From: Chloroflexota bacterium
GTDB taxonomy: Bacteria > Chloroflexota > Anaerolineae > Anaerolineales > Villigracilaceae
Assembly (NCBI GenBank): GCA_016191845.1
Contig: JACPVF010000003.1
Span: forward strand, 124,001-188,000
DNA: 64,000 nucleotides
Reading direction: 5' to 3'
Each line of letters opens with the position of its first letter. The first letter of the stretch is position 1. The notes under the pieces were generated by a model. The model made no database searches, was not told where the DNA came from, and was given only the letters and a program-made list of their open reading frames with translations. This document shows positions 49,166-57,267 of the stretch, piece after piece. Made by a program: the position numbers and the translations under genes.

Positions 49166-51977
49166 CGCGGCGCATCCACAACCAGGCGCATACCGCTCCC
49201 GTCAATTCCCCCAAGAACGTAAAAAAGAGAATACCCGACATGCCTTGTGCAGAGGCAAAGGTCTGGCTGCCTGGCAGTCCCAGCGTCAGATAAGTGTAGG
49301 CAGCCGCACCGCCCAACAACACGCACGCCGCCCAACGGACACCCTCACGCGTCCCCTTGAAACGGCTGAGCGCCCAGTAGGCCAGCCAGGAACCGCCCAG
49401 CAAAAACAGGAAAACCACAAACCACGCGTTGAAGCGCGGATAACCATCCACTGTCACGAACTCGTTCTCTTCCACGGGAGGAGTCGCAGTGGGCGTGGGG
49501 ATGGGAGTCTCGGTGATGATCACAGGGGTTACCACGATCACGGCCGCCGCGCCCGCTGAGGAGACATCCAATTGCAGCACTTCGGACAGGGTGGCAGGGT
49601 CGCTCGCCGCGCGGATCTGCAGCAGCCCGGGCTTGTCGAGGCCGAAGGAGGCACGCGCCACGCCTTGTGCCGTGGCCGACTCGACCTGCTGCAAGATGCC
49701 GCCGCCCTCACCCGTCAACACCATCGAGAAGCGTACCACCGTCCCATCGGGCACGGGATGTCCATTATGGTCGCGGATGACGCCCGTGCGCAGGGCAATG
49801 GTATCGCCGATGCGGAAGAGCGGATTGGGAGTAGGGCCCGGGGTGGGCGTTTCGCCCGTCGTATCGGTGACAGGCTGAAGGTCCAGGGCCAGCGGGATGA
49901 TTTGACTCGGGTCGGGGGTCATAGCCGTGATAAGGTCATATCCGATCCCGGGGATGGAGACGGGTGAAGCACCTGAGGGAGTCAGTTCCTGAAAGAGCAG
50001 ACGCGCAGCCACATCCACCACCGGGGCTTCCTTGCTGTAGAGAGTGTAATAGGCCGTGAGTTTGGAAATATCGGTGGCATCGAGATAGTAAGGTGCGCCG
50101 AAGGAGAATAGAATCACGCGGCGGTCGCGCAGGGTGTTCTGAAGTTCGGTGAGAAAACGGCTGACGAGTTGAGGCTGACCACGGCTGGCATCGGACATGG
50201 ACAGCACGATCCAGTTGGCGCGACTGAGGTCCTCTTCGATGTAGGGCGGACTGGAACCATCCAGCATTTGCTGGAGGTGATCGAAGGTATAGGAAGAGGC
50301 GCGGAAAGTGGAGGTCTGGTTATCGCCCTCGGGACCGTACAGGCGCAGCACGGCATTCTCGAATGCGTTCATCTCGAACGTGGCCTGTTCGGGGCAGGTA
50401 CTGCACTGCTTGACCATCAGCGTATCGGTAATGAAGACCAGGCGTTCGCGCACCTGCGGCGGATTGGGCAGCACGGTGGCCAGGTCCGACACCGACGGGC
50501 TGACCAGGGTGGCGCCACGGCGGGCGATGTCGAAGGTCAGGTCTTTCGATTGGCCGATGCCCTCGATCGCAGTTTGCGAGGTGAGGACGTTGGCCAGAAC
50601 AAAATCAGGATACAGGCGGTACTTGGCAGCCAAAATGCGCAGCACGGCGGCATCCACCTGCTGGGCAAAGGCGGGGTCATCCCGATATTTGCCCGTGAAA
50701 TAATCCAACACTTGCAAGACGGTGGAGTAATTGTCGGAGGTGTCGCTGGAAACGATCTGACCGAGATCGAGCAGGTCGTTGCCCGCCAGAAAGGCATCAC
50801 GCGCCACGGTGCGGGCTGTCAGCGGCTGGCCGCCCAGGGTGTAGAAATCGCGCACAGCACGCGTGCCCAGGTCATCGCTGACGATCAGCCCGCCCGCGGT
50901 GCGCCAGTTCGTGAACTGTGGCAGGCCGAGGATCTGGGCGAGTGCCTGCCCGTCAAAACTGACGGGACGGGTGGTCACGCGGATGTTGCCCTGAAATCCC
51001 TGATAACGGATGTGCGAAACGAGCAGGCCGTCGGCTGTCGCCTCGACGCTGGGCGCATTGCCTGTCACCGCAAAAAACGGATACAACTCGATCTGCTTCA
51101 ACTGCTCCAACGACTTACGTACGGTGGAGACTTCATCTTCAGGCGGGCGGTCAGAATCGCCCCGCCCGGGGAAATGCTTGGCAACCACGGCCATCTGATT
51201 TTGGCTGCCCGTGTGCAAGCCCGCGATGTAAGCGCGCCCCATCTCGCCGACCCAATAGGGGTCGCCGCCGAAGACCCGCGTGCCCATGTCACTGCTGGCG
51301 GTGGAGCTGGGTGCATCGAGCACGTCGAGCGAAGGACCCAGATACAGGTTCACGCCCAGGGCCGAGAGTTCACGTCCCTGCACCTCGCCCACCTGGCGGG
51401 CAATATCAGGATTCCATGTGGCGCCGATCGCCATCGGCGAGGGCAACGGAGACAGTCCGCTCAGGATCTGGTCACTGGGATAGCCGTTGCCCTCCTGCGA
51501 GAGGCCGATCCACAACGGTATGTAATTCTGGCTGGATTCCTGTCCCAGGGTTGGGTCCGACGCGGATGAAGCGGAGCTCTCCCATTCCACCCGTTGCAGA
51601 TTCTCAATCAGCGTGTGGGCATCGGCCACGGTGTTGGGCGCGGCGGTGAAATTGTCATTGGCGCTTTGCAGCACCACGCCGCCCACGTGACGCTTGGCGA
51701 TCAGGTTGTAGATTTGGGCATCGGGCCCCACGTCAGTACCCTGGAAGGTAACCAGGAACAACTGTCCCACCCGCTCTTCGGGTGTCATCCTGGCGAACAG
51801 GGACTGGACTTCGGGTTGGGGCGTGGGAGTCTGGGCCTGCACTCCGAAACTGGGTGCAAACGAGACGGACAGCAACGCCGCCAGGAGCAGGCAGGAAAAC
51901 ACCCGCCGCGCGTTCACAGAGAACGTGCGGCGGCTGGTCTTGCCTGGACCTTGCGCCTGCTTCCGCCAAACGGACAT
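49137..51977 (-). CDS. Membrane-anchored GH3-like protein with altered acid/base site
   Basis: Protein of 946 residues. A signal/anchor is at ~27-48, and a GH3 N-terminal barrel at ~55-450 related to beta-N-acetylhexosaminidase NagZ: MTPEERVGQLFLV, KHFPGRGD (267-274) and GGLIVSDDL (nucleophile region, 362-370). NagZ has KHFPGHGD followed by DSH, whose Asp-His dyad is the acid/base. Here Arg replaces the His, and the dyad segment reads EDEV. A GH3-C-like region, an Ig-like domain (~725-800), a Pro/Thr linker and three C-terminal transmembrane helices follow. It starts one base inside the glycerophosphodiesterase stop. Sugar hydrolysis is uncertain. Confidence 0.8.
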   Translation of the reverse strand: MSVWRKQAQGPGKTSRRTFSVNARRVFSCLLLAALLSVSFAPSFGVQAQTPTPQPEVQSLFARMTPEERVGQLFLVTFQGTDVGPDAQIYNLIAKRHVGGVVLQSANDNFTAAPNTVADAHTLIENLQRVEWESSASSASDPTLGQESSQNYIPLWIGLSQEGNGYPSDQILSGLSPLPSPMAIGATWNPDIARQVGEVQGRELSALGVNLYLGPSLDVLDAPSSTASSDMGTRVFGGDPYWVGEMGRAYIAGLHTGSQNQMAVVAKHFPGRGDSDRPPEDEVSTVRKSLEQLKQIELYPFFAVTGNAPSVEATADGLLVSHIRYQGFQGNIRVTTRPVSFDGQALAQILGLPQFTNWRTAGGLIVSDDLGTRAVRDFYTLGGQPLTARTVARDAFLAGNDLLDLGQIVSSDTSDNYSTVLQVLDYFTGKYRDDPAFAQQVDAAVLRILAAKYRLYPDFVLANVLTSQTAIEGIGQSKDLTFDIARRGATLVSPSVSDLATVLPNPPQVRERLVFITDTLMVKQCSTCPEQATFEMNAFENAVLRLYGPEGDNQTSTFRASSYTFDHLQQMLDGSSPPYIEEDLSRANWIVLSMSDASRGQPQLVSRFLTELQNTLRDRRVILFSFGAPYYLDATDISKLTAYYTLYSKEAPVVDVAARLLFQELTPSGASPVSIPGIGYDLITAMTPDPSQIIPLALDLQPVTDTTGETPTPGPTPNPLFRIGDTIALRTGVIRDHNGHPVPDGTVVRFSMVLTGEGGGILQQVESATAQGVARASFGLDKPGLLQIRAASDPATLSEVLQLDVSSAGAAAVIVVTPVIITETPIPTPTATPPVEENEFVTVDGYPRFNAWFVVFLFLLGGSWLAYWALSRFKGTREGVRWAACVLLGGAAAYTYLTLGLPGSQTFASAQGMSGILFFTFLGELTGAVCAWLWMRRATAAKSPTS

Positions 51978-52729
51978 TATCCCCGCCCTCTCAATGCACG
52001 GACAGCCGTCTGCGGGTCGTCGGTAAAGATGCCGTCCACGCCCCAGTTCTTAAGGCGTGTGACTTCTTCGACAGAATTCGCCGTCCACACATGGATGCGG
52101 CGCTTGAGTTGGTGCACACGCGAAACCTGCGGCGCATTGACGTCCGTGATGTACGGATGCATGGCCTGATAGTCGCCGAACATGAAGCCGAACGAACGCG
52201 CCCAGACACCCTTCCAGCCATCGAGGGCTAGAAGTCCGCGCGGGACGGAAGGCAGGAGCGCGGCGGCCTTCTTCAGGTTGCCCGCAAAGAACGACGAAAA
52301 CAGGATGCGATCCTGCAACGCATGCCGCTCGACCAATGCACAGACCTTCTCCACCAACGCGTCGCGCGGGGTGGCATAGTTGGTCAGTTCCACGTTGATG
52401 ACACAACGTTTGCCGATGGCCTCGAAGACCTCGTCCAGCGTGGGCGCTTTCGTACCGCGATAGGATTCGGAATACCAGCTGCCCGCGTCGAGCTTGCGGA
52501 AGTCGGCCAGGCTCAGGTCACGGACACGGCCGTGACCGTCGGTGGTGCGGTCTACGGTGGGGTCGTGCATGACGATGACGTGGCCGTCGGTGGTCAATTT
52601 GACGTCGAGTTCCACGCCGTCCGCGCCCTGCTGGAGGGCCAATTCAAAGGCAGGCAGCGTGTTCTCAGGAGCGTGCGCCGAAGCGCCGCGGTGGGCAAAG
52701 AGGACAGGGTTGGGAAAATTCTCAAACAT
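51977..52729 (-). CDS. Glycerophosphodiester phosphodiesterase
   Basis: Hydrolyses glycerophosphodiesters to glycerol 3-phosphate and an alcohol. TIM-barrel of 250 residues with the signature FAHRGASAHAPENTLPAF (catalytic His and Arg/Glu), GVELDVKLTTDGHVIVMHDPTVDRTTDG (metal ligands and second His), and WTANSVEEVTRLKNWGVDGIFTDDP at the end. No signal peptide, so cytoplasmic. Between an AAA ATPase gene (17 nt upstream) and the GH3-like gene, with which it overlaps by one base. Confidence 0.95.
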   Translation of the reverse strand: MFENFPNPVLFAHRGASAHAPENTLPAFELALQQGADGVELDVKLTTDGHVIVMHDPTVDRTTDGHGRVRDLSLADFRKLDAGSWYSESYRGTKAPTLDEVFEAIGKRCVINVELTNYATPRDALVEKVCALVERHALQDRILFSSFFAGNLKKAAALLPSVPRGLLALDGWKGVWARSFGFMFGDYQAMHPYITDVNAPQVSRVHQLKRRIHVWTANSVEEVTRLKNWGVDGIFTDDPQTAVRALRGRG

Positions 52730-52746
52730 CGGAATCAGGGGAAGGG

Positions 52747-54078
52747 TCAGAGTTCGACGAAGTAGGCCTGGGCGGCGCGATCGAGCATCTCACGCGTCAT
52801 CTGCGGCTTGATCGCTAGATAGGAACCAATATCGATGATCTGGTCGCACAGGTCGCGCGGATGCGAGGCGCGCAGCTTGCGGTTGCGCTTGATGTACCAT
52901 TCCTGCAGGAGATAGGCCAGACCCTGATCGCTGTATTCCACTTTCTTGTCGGCGGCCACGCGGCGGAAGATCTCGCGATATTCTTCGTAGGTGGGGTCAC
53001 CGATCTCGATCTTGTGGCGCAGGCGGCGCAGAAAGGCCTCGTCGACCAGGTCCTTCGGGGGCAGGTTGGTGGAAAAGACGATCAACACGTCGAAGGGAAC
53101 TTCCACCTTGCGGCCGTTGGCCAGCTTGAGGAAGTCCACGCGGTTTTCGAGCGGGACGATCCAGCGGTTGAGCAGGTCGCGCGGGCGGACCTGCTGGCGG
53201 CCGAAGTCGTCGATCAGCAGGATGCCGCCATTGGCCTTGACCTGGAACGGGGCTTCGTAATATTTATGTGTCTCGTCGTAGACCAGGTCCAGGCCTTCGA
53301 GGGTCAGTTCGCCGCCGACCACGATGAACGGACGACGGATCTTCACCCAACGCGGGTCGCGGCGGATGCTGGTACGCAGCGTGCCCGTGGTCTGTCCGTT
53401 GGAGGCGTCGCCGCCCTCGGGTGCCAATTTGTGGCTGACCGCATCATAGACCTTGATCACCTGTCCATCGAGATACAGGGCATAGGGAATGTACATGGTC
53501 TGGCTGAGCACCAGGTTGCCGAAGGAGCGCGCGATACTGGTCTTGCCGTTACCGGGAGGGCCGTACATGAAGATGGACGTGCCCGAGTTCAGGGCGGGGC
53601 CAAGCCGCTGAAAGGTCGACTCAGAGATGACCAGCTGAGAGAGGATCTGGCGCATGGTCCGCGTGGTGACGGTCATGCGTCCGCTCTTCTGGCGGCGGAT
53701 GGCGTCGTTATACACGTCGAACGGAACCGGCGCGGGACCCGCATACTGACTGCGTTCCAGCGCCTCTCGCGCGCGCGTAATGCCCGCGCCCGTGATGCCG
53801 TATGTATACGCACCCTCGCCCAAACCGCCCGCCGAGGATTTGATCTCGATCAGTTTCTCCTGCTTGAGCGGCGTAAGAATCTGGTCCACGATGCCTGCAA
53901 AGGGCAGGCACAGTTCCTCGGCAATGCGGAAACCCGTCAGGTAGCCGCGGAAGTAGAGCAGTTTCAGGCTCAGGTCTTGCAGCCAGAGCGGCGAAAGCCC
54001 CGTGTCTTCCAGGCTGTTGATTTGGGGGGGGACAAAGCCCGAAGAATTGCTCGAGGTTGCGCCCAATGGATTGGTCAT
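52747..54078 (-). CDS. AAA ATPase with N-terminal winged-helix region
   Basis: Cytoplasmic ATPase of 443 residues. Residues ~30-120 form a winged-helix-like domain (LTGFRIAEELCLPFAGIVDQILTPL). The AAA core has Walker A GPPGNGKTS (near residue 174), Walker B GGILLIDDFGR and sensor-1 FSTNLPP, then a lid with FLRRLRHKIEI. Such proteins occur in Chloroflexota and Cyanobacteria without an assigned role; a chaperone or regulator task is possible. First gene of a three-gene minus-strand operon. Confidence 0.82.
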   Translation of the reverse strand: MTNPLGATSSNSSGFVPPQINSLEDTGLSPLWLQDLSLKLLYFRGYLTGFRIAEELCLPFAGIVDQILTPLKQEKLIEIKSSAGGLGEGAYTYGITGAGITRAREALERSQYAGPAPVPFDVYNDAIRRQKSGRMTVTTRTMRQILSQLVISESTFQRLGPALNSGTSIFMYGPPGNGKTSIARSFGNLVLSQTMYIPYALYLDGQVIKVYDAVSHKLAPEGGDASNGQTTGTLRTSIRRDPRWVKIRRPFIVVGGELTLEGLDLVYDETHKYYEAPFQVKANGGILLIDDFGRQQVRPRDLLNRWIVPLENRVDFLKLANGRKVEVPFDVLIVFSTNLPPKDLVDEAFLRRLRHKIEIGDPTYEEYREIFRRVAADKKVEYSDQGLAYLLQEWYIKRNRKLRASHPRDLCDQIIDIGSYLAIKPQMTREMLDRAAQAYFVEL

Positions 54079-54196
54079 GGAACCTCCAATAATGGAAGGG
54101 GGAATGAAAATAAAGCTGAAAAGCAGGTCTGATTATACTTCCCATTGGCGCGGGCCACATCGATTCCGCCGTGCTGTTTCATATCAAGAGACCCGT

Positions 54197-54244
54197 CCTG
54201 TCCACCTGACCAGTGCCAAACTCCCCCCGTGGCGGGGGAGGTTT
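54197..54244 (+). repeat. Hairpin repeat, copy 1 of 3
   Basis: Begins CCTGTCCACCTGACCAGTG and contains AACTCCCCC...GGGGGAGGTT. It lies between divergent genes, so it does not end any upstream plus-strand gene. TATCAT (54259-54264) follows about 59 nt after its start. Confidence 0.82.
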
Positions 54245-54292
54245 CACCGTAAGGGCGCTATCATGCGGTCATTATCAAATTCAGGAGCGACC

Positions 54293-55150
54293 ATGAAATA
54301 CCAATCCGCTTTGAAATGGATGATCCCGCTCATCGGCGCGCTGGCGCTGATCGCCACCGGACTGGGCCTGTTCGACCCGCACCCGGGCCAGCCCATCCCC
54401 TATACCAACCACCGCGGTGAGACCGTGTCCCTCAACGGACAGGGTTTGTACTACTATGATACGGTCAGTTCGGCCGCGCAAATGCAGGCGAACGATCTGA
54501 TCACGCTGATTGTTGGTCTGCCCCTGCTGGCAATCTCGACCTGGCTGGCCTTCCGCGGCTCCCTGCGCGGACGGCTGCTGCTGACAGGCACGCTCGGCTT
54601 CTTCCTTTATACCTACCTGTCGATGGCCACGCTGACAGCCTACAACGCCCTGTTCCTTGTGTACGTCGCCTTGTTCACGCTCAGCCTGTACGCCTTCATC
54701 CTCAGTATGATGTCCATCGACCTGGTCAGCCTGCCCACACACTTCTCCGAACGCCTGCCACGCGGATGGATCGCCGCGTTGATGTTCGTCGTCGGTGGCT
54801 TTCTTACGCTGGCCTGGATGGGGCGCATCCTCACCCCGTTGATGCAGGGCGTGGACCCCGCGCTCGAGAATACCACCACGCTGGTCATCCAATTCATGGA
54901 CTTGAGTCTGATCGCCCCCGCCGCCATTCTGGGCGGAATCCTGCTCCTGCGGCGGAATGCCTGGGGCTACCTGCTCGCCTCGGTCATGCTGACCAAGGGA
55001 GTCACGCTCGGGCTGGGCGTCAGTACGATGGCCGTCAACATGTCATTGCGCGGCGTTCCAGACAGCCTCGGCATCATGATCCCCTTCCTCATCATCACGC
55101 TCGCCAATCTCCTCCTGACCGTGGTGATGCTCAGAAACATTCGCGAATAA
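54293..55150 (+). CDS. Eight-helix membrane protein of unknown function
   Basis: Integral membrane protein of 285 residues with about eight hydrophobic helices. A short extracytoplasmic loop after helix 1 contains HRGETVSLNGQGLYYYDTVSS, and the last helices are rich in Leu/Ile. The ATG at 54293 follows TCAGGAGCG. Frames open further upstream would run through copy 1 of the hairpin repeat and are rejected. The next gene begins 2 nt later. Function unknown. Confidence 0.72.
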   Translation: MKYQSALKWMIPLIGALALIATGLGLFDPHPGQPIPYTNHRGETVSLNGQGLYYYDTVSSAAQMQANDLITLIVGLPLLAISTWLAFRGSLRGRLLLTGTLGFFLYTYLSMATLTAYNALFLVYVALFTLSLYAFILSMMSIDLVSLPTHFSERLPRGWIAALMFVVGGFLTLAWMGRILTPLMQGVDPALENTTTLVIQFMDLSLIAPAAILGGILLLRRNAWGYLLASVMLTKGVTLGLGVSTMAVNMSLRGVPDSLGIMIPFLIITLANLLLTVVMLRNIRE

Positions 55151-55152
55151 CC

Positions 55153-55446
55153 ATGACCACTTCCACTTTTTCCGATACTGAATCCAAGAACCTTTCGTCC
55201 ACTGCGGGCCGCCTCTGCCTGTGCCTGTTCCTGCTCCCGCTGACCCTGCTCCTGGCTCTGCTCACCCTCGCGCTGATTTTCATCCCGCTGGGCGTAATCG
55301 TCGACTGGTACAGCATCACCTTCTTCGGCTGGGAGATCGACACGCTGGCTCAAACCCTGCCACTGATGGCCTTTGGCCTCCTGCTCGGAATTTGTGCCTG
55401 GTCCACGGCCAAAAGCATGGCCCACCTGTTGAAGTCACTCCAGTGA
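55153..55446 (+). CDS. Small two-helix membrane protein
   Basis: A 97-residue protein with two strongly hydrophobic segments (~residues 22-48 and ~64-82) separated by DWYSITFFGWEID. The ATG lies 2 nt after the upstream stop, so it is translationally linked to the eight-helix protein and may be its small partner. No recognised family. Hairpin copy 2 starts 3 nt after its stop. Confidence 0.68.
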   Translation: MTTSTFSDTESKNLSSTAGRLCLCLFLLPLTLLLALLTLALIFIPLGVIVDWYSITFFGWEIDTLAQTLPLMAFGLLLGICAWSTAKSMAHLLKSLQ

Positions 55447-55449
55447 TAG

Positions 55450-55500
55450 CCTGTCCAACTGACCAGTTCCGAACTCCCCCCACGACGGGGGGGTTCGTTT
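55450..55500 (+). repeat. Hairpin repeat, copy 2 of 3
   Basis: Begins CCTGTCCAACTGACCAGTT and contains AACTCCCCC...GGGGGGGTT. It directly follows a stop codon, with TACAAT (55510-55515) 60 nt after its start and the next ATG at 55546. It could end one transcript and start the next. Confidence 0.82.
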
Positions 55501-55545
55501 TGCGGCCCATACAATCGAAGTATCAACTTTGAAGGATGATCTCCC

Positions 55546-56163
55546 ATGAAAAATTTTCTAAAAGCTCTCGGCGTTCTGGCTGCCATCATCGTATTGACCA
55601 TCATCGCCGTAAAACTGTCCACCCCGTGGATGGATCGCTGGGGCGCGACCGATGCAGAAATCAACGCAGTCTACCCGGGCGATGAACTCGTCCCTGCACC
55701 CGCCAGCTTCGTCAACCGCGCTGTGCCCATCCAGGCCAGCCCTGAGCAGATCTATCCGTGGCTGGTACAACTGGGCGCAGGAAAGGGCGGATTGTATAGC
55801 TACACCGTCTTCGAGTCGCTGATCGGCTGCCCGCTGGTCAACGCAGACCGCATCCACGAGGAATGGCAAAACCTGAAGGTCGGTGACAAGGTCGAGATGT
55901 GCCCCAACGGCACACCACCTGCCTACGTTGTCGCGCAGATCGTTCCCAACCAAGCCATCGTGATGGGACATCAGGAGAACGGTCAATGGGTGGACCTGTG
56001 GCAGTTCATCCTCGTGCCGCAGACAGACGGGTCCACGCGCCTGATCCTGCGCACGCGCACCATGATGGTCGGCGGCTTCTGGGACGTCATCCACCCGGGC
56101 GTGTTCATCATGGAGCGTGGCCTGCTGTTGGGAATCAAGGAACGCGCCGAAGCCATCCCATAA
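55546..56163 (+). CDS. SRPBCC-fold (START-like) protein with membrane anchor
   Basis: Protein of 205 residues. An N-terminal transmembrane segment (residues ~5-24) is followed by an SRPBCC/Bet v1-like domain: VNRAVPIQASPEQIYPWLVQLG is the usual first strand-helix, and GSTRLILRTRTMM is the long antiparallel strand. The fold binds hydrophobic ligands; the ligand here is unknown. Flanked by copies 2 and 3 of the hairpin repeat. Confidence 0.82.
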   Translation: MKNFLKALGVLAAIIVLTIIAVKLSTPWMDRWGATDAEINAVYPGDELVPAPASFVNRAVPIQASPEQIYPWLVQLGAGKGGLYSYTVFESLIGCPLVNADRIHEEWQNLKVGDKVEMCPNGTPPAYVVAQIVPNQAIVMGHQENGQWVDLWQFILVPQTDGSTRLILRTRTMMVGGFWDVIHPGVFIMERGLLLGIKERAEAIP

Positions 56164-56167
56164 AACA

Positions 56168-56218
56168 CCTATCCACTTGACCAGTGCCAAACTCCCCCCG
56201 TGGCGGGGGAGTTTTCTT
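56168..56218 (+). repeat. Hairpin repeat, copy 3 of 3
   Basis: Begins CCTATCCACTTGACCAGTG and contains AACTCCCCC...GGGGGAGTT, then TTCTTTG. It follows the SRPBCC stop by 4 nt; the next ATG is 34 nt further on. Confidence 0.82.
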
Positions 56219-56252
56219 TGGGGCGGATTTATCCTTAAGACAGGAGCCAACC

Positions 56253-57179
56253 ATGAAATTGACCATGCGCAAATACCAACACGATGATGATCACTGGAAG
56301 ATCCGTCAGTTTCTGCGCGAAGTATTCCTGCTCAACAACCGCCACGAATTCTCCTGGCCGCTTTATCGGTGGGATTATTGGCGCTGGCACGTCAACGAGA
56401 ATATCTTCCAGTTCAACCTGGAGGCCGCCATCTTCCTGTGGGAAACGGCAGACGGCAGACTTGTGGCGGCGCTGCATCCCGATGGCCCGGGCGAGTCTTT
56501 CTTACAGGTACATCCCGCCTTCCGCTCGCCTGAACTCGAGGTGGAAATGATGTCGGTGGCGGAAACGCAATTCGCCACCACCCAGGCCGAAGGTCGGCAA
56601 AGGTTGGTCTTGTGGGCGCACGCCACCGATCCACTGCGGCAGGATTTGCTTACCCGTCGCGGCTACACCAAAGGCAAACATCCCGAGTACCAGCGCCGCC
56701 GCGATATGGGTGCCCCCATCCCCCAGGTAGACACCCCCGCTGGATATTCCATCCGTGCGATGGGCGACGAGAGCGAACATCCCGCCCGCAGTTGGGTCTC
56801 GTGGAAGGCGTTCCATCCCGACGAGCCCGACGGCAAATACCAGGGCTGGACCTGGTACCGCAACGTGCAACGTGCGCCGCTCTACCGCCGCGACCTCGAC
56901 CTGGTGGCCGTGGCCCCAAACGGAGAGTTCGCCGCCTTCTGCACACTCTGGTTCGACGATGTAACCCGCACCGCCGCTTTCGAGCCCGTGGGGACGCATC
57001 CTGACCATCAGCGCAAAGGACTGGGCAAAACCCTCATGGCCGAGGGACTGCGTCGCGTGCGCGACCTGGGTGCCACCTTGTGTACCGTGGGATCCTACTC
57101 TGAAGGCGCAGGCGCGCTGTACGCTTCGTTGGGATTCACGGAATATGACCTGAGCGAACCGTGGGTCAAAGAATGGTAG
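56253..57179 (+). CDS. GNAT-family N-acetyltransferase
   Basis: Protein of 308 residues with two GNAT-like lobes. The C-terminal lobe is complete: AAFCTLWFDDVTRTAAFEPVGTHPDHQRKGLGKTLM holds the acetyl-CoA pyrophosphate loop, and the following SYSEGAGALYASLGF closes the fold. The N-terminal lobe (residues ~1-150) is more diverged. Members acetylate amines on small molecules or proteins; substrate unknown. The ATG at 56253 follows CAGGAG. Confidence 0.87.
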   Translation: MKLTMRKYQHDDDHWKIRQFLREVFLLNNRHEFSWPLYRWDYWRWHVNENIFQFNLEAAIFLWETADGRLVAALHPDGPGESFLQVHPAFRSPELEVEMMSVAETQFATTQAEGRQRLVLWAHATDPLRQDLLTRRGYTKGKHPEYQRRRDMGAPIPQVDTPAGYSIRAMGDESEHPARSWVSWKAFHPDEPDGKYQGWTWYRNVQRAPLYRRDLDLVAVAPNGEFAAFCTLWFDDVTRTAAFEPVGTHPDHQRKGLGKTLMAEGLRRVRDLGATLCTVGSYSEGAGALYASLGFTEYDLSEPWVKEW

Positions 57180-57236
57180 CTCGAAATGTGACGAACATCT
57201 GTCGAGGTGGTGACGACGTTGCCCGCCTGCGTTTGC

Positions 57237-57242
57237 TACAAT
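57237..57242 (+). promoter_or_regulatory. Possible -10 box (TACAAT) for the giant sensor kinase
   Basis: TACAAT 25 nt before the ATG at 57268; a -35 element is not clear. Confidence 0.4.
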
Positions 57243-57267
57243 CAAAAAGAATTCCCCTGCTCCGCCC

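Noticed and set aside
50169-51569. 466-codon open frame on the plus strand opposite the GH3-like gene
   Set aside because: No recognisable motif, no ribosome-binding site, low-complexity charged translation; the minus-strand gene has clear domains, signal peptide and coupling.
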